From: Bradyrhizobium sp. 1
GTDB lineage: Bacteria > Pseudomonadota > Alphaproteobacteria > Rhizobiales > Xanthobacteraceae
DNA length: 64,000 bases
Direction of reading: 5' to 3'
NCBI RefSeq assembly: GCF_023073315.1
Contig: NZ_JADPJH010000033.1
Span: 364,583 to 428,582, forward strand
The notes beneath the pieces were generated by a model. It was not told the DNA's origin. It was given only the letters and a program-made list of their open reading frames with translations, and did not search any database. Positions 59,880 to 64,000 of this stretch are shown one piece after another; the first letter of the stretch is position 1; the number at the start of each line of letters is the position of its first letter. The translations under genes and the position numbers were made by a program.

Positions 59880-61445
59880 ATGGATTTCCAGTCGCTAGCG
59901 GACATTCCGCGCCGATATGCAGTAACTTCACCATCGCACATCGCGCTACAGTATGAGACGCGGCGGACCACCTACGCACAATGGGACCTGATATCTAATC
60001 GTGTCGCCAATGCGCTTGAAGGCGCGGGTGCTCCGACTGGAGCCCGCGTGGCTTATCTCGGAAAGAATTCGGACGTCTTCTTTCACGCCTTGTTCGGCTG
60101 CGCGAGAATTGGAGCGGTCCTCGTTCCGATAAACTGGCGACTTGCGCTTCCCGAAATCTGCTTCATCTTGAAGGACGCGGACTGCAGGCTGCTGTTCATC
60201 GGCCCCGAATTCAGACCTTTCATTGACGCTATCCGCAGCGAGTGTCCCAGCCTTCTGGCGATCGTTGGAACGGAAGATTCTGTCGAAGGGGTACCCTCAT
60301 TTCACGAATGGATCGCGGGACAGTCTGAATTGGATCCGAGCCGCCCCATCGCAAGCGATGACGTCATCCTCCAGCTCTACACTTCTGGTACGACCGGGCT
60401 TCCAAAGGGAGCGCAGCTTACCCACCGCAATCTGCTATTCTCGACGAAGCTCAGCCAGACCGCCCCCCTTGGCAGTTGGCGCGAAGATGACATCTGCGTG
60501 CTACCGCTACCGGTCTTCCATGCAGGAGGGGTTGTGTTTGGCCTCAACAGCCCTTGCGCGGGCGGCACTGTTATCGTGGTCCGCGAAGCCCAGCCGACCC
60601 TGATCTTCGAGGCCTTCAGAAACGCGCCGGGACCGGTGACCCGACTTGGCCTCGTGCCGGCTATCATTAAGGCGGTAGTCGAACATCCTGACCTTGCGAC
60701 GATCGATTTTTCAAGTTTGCGAACGTTGACTTACGGCGGCTCGCCGATCGCGTCAGGAGTGCTGCAGAGGGCGATTGAAGCCATCGGCCCGGTGCTGCTT
60801 CAGCTTTTCGGCATGACGGAGACTGCAACGGTTGGAACAGCACTCTTGCCCTCGGATCACGACCCGCAGAACACTGTTCGTCTAACGTCGTGTGGACGTT
60901 GCCTGCCAGGGGTCGAGGTCCGGATTATCGATTCCGATGGCAAGCCAGCACGAACAGGCAAGCCTGGGGAGGTGCAGATTCGCTGCGAAGCGGTGATGGC
61001 AGGATATTGGAATCATCCCGAAGCCACCAGTGCTGCCTTAAAGGACGGATGGTATCACACGGGTGACATCGGATATTTCGATGGTGACGGCTATCTCTAT
61101 ATTCTGGACCGGCTGAAGGACATGGTCATCTCCGGCGGCGAGAATGTCTATCCGGCTGAGGTCGAGCGGGTCCTGATCGAACATCCCGCTGTGGCAGATG
61201 TCGCGGTTTTCGGCGTTCCTGACGCGAATTGGGGCGAAGCGGTGAAGGCTGCCATCGTGCTACGGGCCGGACAGAACTTATCCGAAGACCAGCTCATCGC
61301 CTTCGCTCGTTCGCGATTAGGTGCCTTCAAATGTCCTAAGAGCGTCGACTTCGTTACGGAGGTGCCGCGGAATGCATCCGGTAAAGTGCTAAAGCGTGTA
61401 TTAAGAGAACAGTATTGGAACGGGATCAACCGCAACGTGAGTTGA
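59880..61445 (+). CDS. AMP-dependent acyl-CoA synthetase/ligase
   Basis: Adenylate-forming enzyme of 521 residues that activates a carboxylic acid to its CoA ester with ATP. Motifs are the P-loop LYTSGTTGLPKGAQLTHRN, FGMTETATVG, the hinge GWYHTGDIGYFDGDGYLYIL, ISGGENVYPAEVE and the C-terminal lysine PRNASGKVLKRVLRE. The ATG at 59880 is used; a TTG 48 bases upstream lies within the hairpin. It should deliver the substrate for the adjoining dehydrogenase, hydratase and thiolase. Confidence 0.93.
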   Translation: MDFQSLADIPRRYAVTSPSHIALQYETRRTTYAQWDLISNRVANALEGAGAPTGARVAYLGKNSDVFFHALFGCARIGAVLVPINWRLALPEICFILKDADCRLLFIGPEFRPFIDAIRSECPSLLAIVGTEDSVEGVPSFHEWIAGQSELDPSRPIASDDVILQLYTSGTTGLPKGAQLTHRNLLFSTKLSQTAPLGSWREDDICVLPLPVFHAGGVVFGLNSPCAGGTVIVVREAQPTLIFEAFRNAPGPVTRLGLVPAIIKAVVEHPDLATIDFSSLRTLTYGGSPIASGVLQRAIEAIGPVLLQLFGMTETATVGTALLPSDHDPQNTVRLTSCGRCLPGVEVRIIDSDGKPARTGKPGEVQIRCEAVMAGYWNHPEATSAALKDGWYHTGDIGYFDGDGYLYILDRLKDMVISGGENVYPAEVERVLIEHPAVADVAVFGVPDANWGEAVKAAIVLRAGQNLSEDQLIAFARSRLGAFKCPKSVDFVTEVPRNASGKVLKRVLREQYWNGINRNVS

Positions 61446-61496
61446 TTATGACTGGCGCTCAGCCCGCTTGCCTTGGAACCGTGCGACAGAAAGCGC

Positions 61497-62132
61497 TCAC
61501 GCACCTTGCCGAAGGACGTTCTTCTTTGCCACTCGGGGCGCAGGCGCGGTGAATCCATACAAGAATTGGTCGACGACCATATCTGCGAATTCGGTCGGAG
61601 TGATGCCGCCCGCTGGGTCAAACCAAGTATGGCTGAAATTGAGGATACCGAACAGCATCATTGCGTAGATCTTCTTAGTTCGCTTGACGATCTTGCCTTC
61701 CTTGTCCAAGCGGGTCAGGAGATCGGAGACGATGTCGACGATCTGCCGCTCGAGCGACCTGATGGCGGTCTGCTCGGATTCACTCAGAAACGACAGGTCG
61801 TTCAGGATCAGCCGCTGCTCGTTCGATGAGCGCGCGTTGAGCTCGACGATGGCGCGGATGGCCGCGCGAAACTGGTCGAGCGTCGTGGACTCGCCCGCGA
61901 TTGCAGCTCCGACGTCGGCGATCATCCGCCGGACATGGCCATCGAGAATCGCGAACAAGATCGCTTCCTTGGACTGGAAGTAGTGATAGAGCGCTCCCCG
62001 CGACAGGCGACAGGCTTCGGCGAGTTCGGCGATCGAGGCGCGCATGTAGCCCTGTTGGGCAAATAGTTCGCATGCGGCGGTCAGAATGCCGTGCTGAATG
62101 TCGTCGTAGTTCTCAGAGCGAGTCCGCGCCAT
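61497..62132 (-). CDS. TetR family transcriptional regulator
   Basis: The 211-residue product has the TetR N-terminal HTH (GILTAACELFAQQGYMRASI, LAEACRLSRGALYHYFQSKE) and a C-terminal ligand domain with a WFDPAGGITPTEFADMVVDQ-type end, which is often found in regulators of acyl-CoA genes. The ATG at 62132 (MARTRSENYDD) is chosen. It converges with the ligase gene and diverges from livF, so it may control the transporter, the beta-oxidation genes or both. Confidence 0.9.
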   Translation of the reverse strand: MARTRSENYDDIQHGILTAACELFAQQGYMRASIAELAEACRLSRGALYHYFQSKEAILFAILDGHVRRMIADVGAAIAGESTTLDQFRAAIRAIVELNARSSNEQRLILNDLSFLSESEQTAIRSLERQIVDIVSDLLTRLDKEGKIVKRTKKIYAMMLFGILNFSHTWFDPAGGITPTEFADMVVDQFLYGFTAPAPRVAKKNVLRQGA

Positions 62133-62541
62133 CGTGGTCTTTCGATTTTCGGCCGCCCGAATTCTGAAGGCCGCGAAATGAATCTCCCGGATGTTTTTGG
62201 TTACTTCCGACACTGGAAGGGCGCAACGATATTTCTCCCCAAGAGGCTGGTATCCGGAGAAAAAATTGTTTGAACGGTCGGCCGGATTATATTATAATGC
62301 AAACCAATAGCAGACTGACCGGGGGATCCTACCGCCGGCGCTTTTCGGGGGAGGATGCCGTGCTGAGGCTCGAGCGAAATATCATTGCGACCGCGGTTGC
62401 CATGGGCGAGTCGTGCTTGGCGGTTCGGCTGGCCCGCATCTGCAAGGATGGCCCGACGATCAGAAATGGCAATATCGCCCCAGGGGCAGGTCTTTGCTGG
62501 GCACGACGGCCTTGCGCGGTCGGATCAGGTCGGTTCGAGCC
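62133..62541 (+). promoter_or_regulatory. Divergent TetR/livF promoter region with long leader
   Basis: About 410 bases without a supported gene. A promoter-like pair TTGTTT (62266-62271) and TATATT (62288-62293), 16 bases apart, is followed by a leader of about 240 bases before livF. GGTCGG and CTGACCG half-sites flank the -10 region and could form a TetR operator. The leader itself has short frames only. Confidence 0.45.
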
Positions 62542-63390
62542 ATGATCGCCTCGTCGCAGCCTCACCCGAGCAGCGATCCCCCCACCTCAGCGCGCGAGGG
62601 AATGCTCGAGTTTCGCAACGTTCGCATCGTCTACGACAATGCGATCGAAGCCATCCGTGACGTCAGCATCGCGGTGCCGGCGGGCGGGATCGTCGGCCTG
62701 CTTGGCTCCAATGGAGCCGGCAAATCGACGCTGCTGAAGGCGATGTCCGGAATTTTGTATACCGAGGAGGGCCGGCTCGAAAATGGCTCGATCAGCTTTC
62801 GCGGCGCAAGCGTGGATAGCCTCGCTCCTGACGAGCTTGTCCGTCGCGGCATCGTTCAGGTGCCCGAAGGTCGCCGCGTATTCCCGGCGCTTACGATCGA
62901 CGAAAACTTGCAGATGGGAGGATACACGAGAAGCGCCGCCGAGATCCGGGAGCAGCGCGAGAAGGTGTTCGGCCTGTTTCCGCGTCTCTACGAACGGCGC
63001 GACCAGATCGCGGGCTACATGTCCGGCGGCGAGCAGCAAATGCTGGCAATCGGGCGTGCCTTAATGACCCGTCCAATGCTGCTGGCGCTCGACGAGCCTT
63101 CGCTCGGGCTTGCGCCGCTGATCATCGACCGCATTTACGAGGTGATCGCTAAACTGCGCGACGAGTTGAAATTGACGGTGCTGCTTGTTGAGCAGAACGC
63201 ACAACGCGCGCTCGACATCTGCGACTATGCCTACATCCTCGAGACCGGACGGGTCGTCCTCGATGGTCCCCCGTGCAAACTCAGCGCCAACCAGGACGTA
63301 CAGGAATTCTATCTCGGCATGTCTGGCTCCGGCAGGAAAAGCATGCGTGAGGTCAAGCACTACAAGCGGCGCAAGAGGTGGCTCTCGTGA
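62542..63390 (+). CDS. livF: Branched-chain amino-acid-type ABC ATPase LivF
   Basis: The 282-residue ATPase has Walker A GLLGSNGAGKSTLLKA, signature MSGGEQQMLAIGRALM and Walker B MLLALDEPSLGLAP, all intact, in a LivF context (IVQVPEGRRVFPALTIDENL). A basic C-terminal extension (KHYKRRKRW) is slightly longer than usual. ATG 62542 is used. It overlaps livG by four bases. The permease and receptor genes presumably continue beyond the window. Confidence 0.92.
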   Translation: MIASSQPHPSSDPPTSAREGMLEFRNVRIVYDNAIEAIRDVSIAVPAGGIVGLLGSNGAGKSTLLKAMSGILYTEEGRLENGSISFRGASVDSLAPDELVRRGIVQVPEGRRVFPALTIDENLQMGGYTRSAAEIREQREKVFGLFPRLYERRDQIAGYMSGGEQQMLAIGRALMTRPMLLALDEPSLGLAPLIIDRIYEVIAKLRDELKLTVLLVEQNAQRALDICDYAYILETGRVVLDGPPCKLSANQDVQEFYLGMSGSGRKSMREVKHYKRRKRWLS

Positions 63391-64000
63391 CTCCCCTGCT
63401 CTCGATCGAAAACCTCAGCAAGAGCTTCGGCGGCCTGAAGGCCGTCGCCGACATCAATTTGTCGGTGATGGCCGGGGAGATCTGCAGCGTGATCGGCCCC
63501 AATGGCGCCGGGAAGACGACGCTGTTCAACATCATCAGCGGTGTGCTCCGTCCGAGCAGTGGTCGCATCGTGTTCAACGGGACAGACCTTTCTCGCGTAT
63601 CGCCTTCGCGCTTTGCGGCAATAGGGATCGGCCGCACCTTCCAGAATCTCGCACTTTTTAAGCATGGGACGGCTGTCGAAAACATCCTCACCGGCCGCCA
63701 CACCCACCTTCGCTCGACCGTTCTCGATTCCGTGCTGTACTTCGGCCGAACGCGCAAGGAGGAGATCGAGGCGCGCAGATACGTCGAACGAATCATCGAA
63801 TTCCTCGAGATCGAACATGTCCGTGACGCCGTCGTCGGCACCCTGTCCTACGGACATCAGAAGCGCGTCGAGCTCGCCCGCGCACTCGCCTGCGAGCCGA
63901 AGCTCCTGCTGCTCGACGAGATGGTGTCCGGTATGAACCAGGAAGAGACCGAGGATATCGCTCGCTTCGTGCTCGACATCCGTGACGAGCTCGGCATCAC
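63387..64000 (+). CDS. livG: Branched-chain amino-acid-type ABC ATPase LivG (partial)
   Basis: Starts with GTG at 63387, coupled to livF (GTGA), and runs off the right edge after 204 codons. Walker A is VIGPNGAGKTTLFNI, the LivG-type motif GIGRTFQNLALF follows, the signature is LSYGHQKRVELARALA and Walker B is LLLLDEMVSGM, with Met-Val where Pro-Ala is usual. It pairs with LivF for import, probably of the acid activated by the ligase upstream. Confidence 0.9.
   Translation, partial: MTPLLSIENLSKSFGGLKAVADINLSVMAGEICSVIGPNGAGKTTLFNIISGVLRPSSGRIVFNGTDLSRVSPSRFAAIGIGRTFQNLALFKHGTAVENILTGRHTHLRSTVLDSVLYFGRTRKEEIEARRYVERIIEFLEIEHVRDAVVGTLSYGHQKRVELARALACEPKLLLLDEMVSGMNQEETEDIARFVLDIRDELGI

Noticed and set aside
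1..64000. CRISPR arrays, tRNA or rRNA genes
   Set aside because: No regularly spaced short repeats and no tRNA- or rRNA-like sequence were noticed on either strand.

Overview
The window is high-GC DNA with alphaproteobacterial gene content: rhizobial-type conjugation genes, an IS66 element, several branched-chain amino-acid-type ABC transporters, IclR/TetR regulators and much acyl-CoA metabolism. It most resembles Bradyrhizobium or a close relative in the Nitrobacteraceae. That assignment is inference from gene style; no rRNA or tRNA gene was seen.

Region 1 (about 1-28,100, nearly all minus strand) is part of an integrative/conjugative element or related plasmid backbone. In transcription order it holds ardC, parB, a methylase/strawberry-notch helicase, a TOPRIM protein, a DUF2493 protein, a membrane protein, a DUF736 protein, a DUF2285 protein, a HTH protein, the traF peptidase, a VirD2-like relaxase, the coupling protein traG, a CopG-like protein and trbB-C-D-E, which runs off the left edge. 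The element looks decayed. parB carries a one-base frameshift, the helicase an in-frame TGA, a second DUF736 copy is a frameshifted relic, and a complete IS66 (9575-12504, 8-bp target duplication) separates traF from the relaxase. A Fic gene with tandem 11+11 palindromes in its promoter sits between relaxase and traG. Two families of homologous non-coding leaders precede pairs of ICE genes.

Region 2 (about 28,200-29,300) is a junction of debris: a dispersed repeat (second copy near 42,450), the C-terminal end of a porin gene and the N-terminal end of a TRAP solute-binding protein gene.

Region 3 (29,400-42,000) is a compact catabolic locus. An IclR regulator diverges from cyclase-like hydrolase, cupin, SDR, 3-hydroxyacid dehydrogenase, BKACE (beta-keto acid cleavage) and a PhlG-like C-C hydrolase, followed by a deleted second PhlG-like copy and a complete LivK-H-M transporter whose two ATPases are fused in one polypeptide. 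A Tsx-like outer-membrane channel lies downstream. I infer import of a small oxygenated or beta-diketone-type compound and its hydrolysis, oxidation and acetyl-CoA-dependent cleavage.

Region 4 (42,700-47,400) holds a crotonase, MaoC-type hydratase, ABC solute-binding protein and class III CoA-transferase, divergent from a second IclR gene. A palindrome covers the shared promoter.

Region 5 (47,450-49,800) is a quorum-sensing locus: luxI with a lux-box-like site, a luxI-linked isochorismatase-fold protein lacking its catalytic residues, and luxR interrupted by an in-frame TAG, with a relic of a second luxR start beside it.

Region 6 (50,100-64,000) is a beta-oxidation-like module: acyl-CoA dehydrogenase, SCP2-type thiolase, a MalT-type LuxR regulator, an isomerase-like crotonase, thiolase, FadJ-like fusion enzyme, AMP-dependent acyl-CoA ligase, a TetR regulator and livF-livG running off the right edge. 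Two copies of one palindrome (AAATCGTCG-N4-CGACGATTT) mark both promoter regions flanking the MalT-type gene, which suggests a single regulon.
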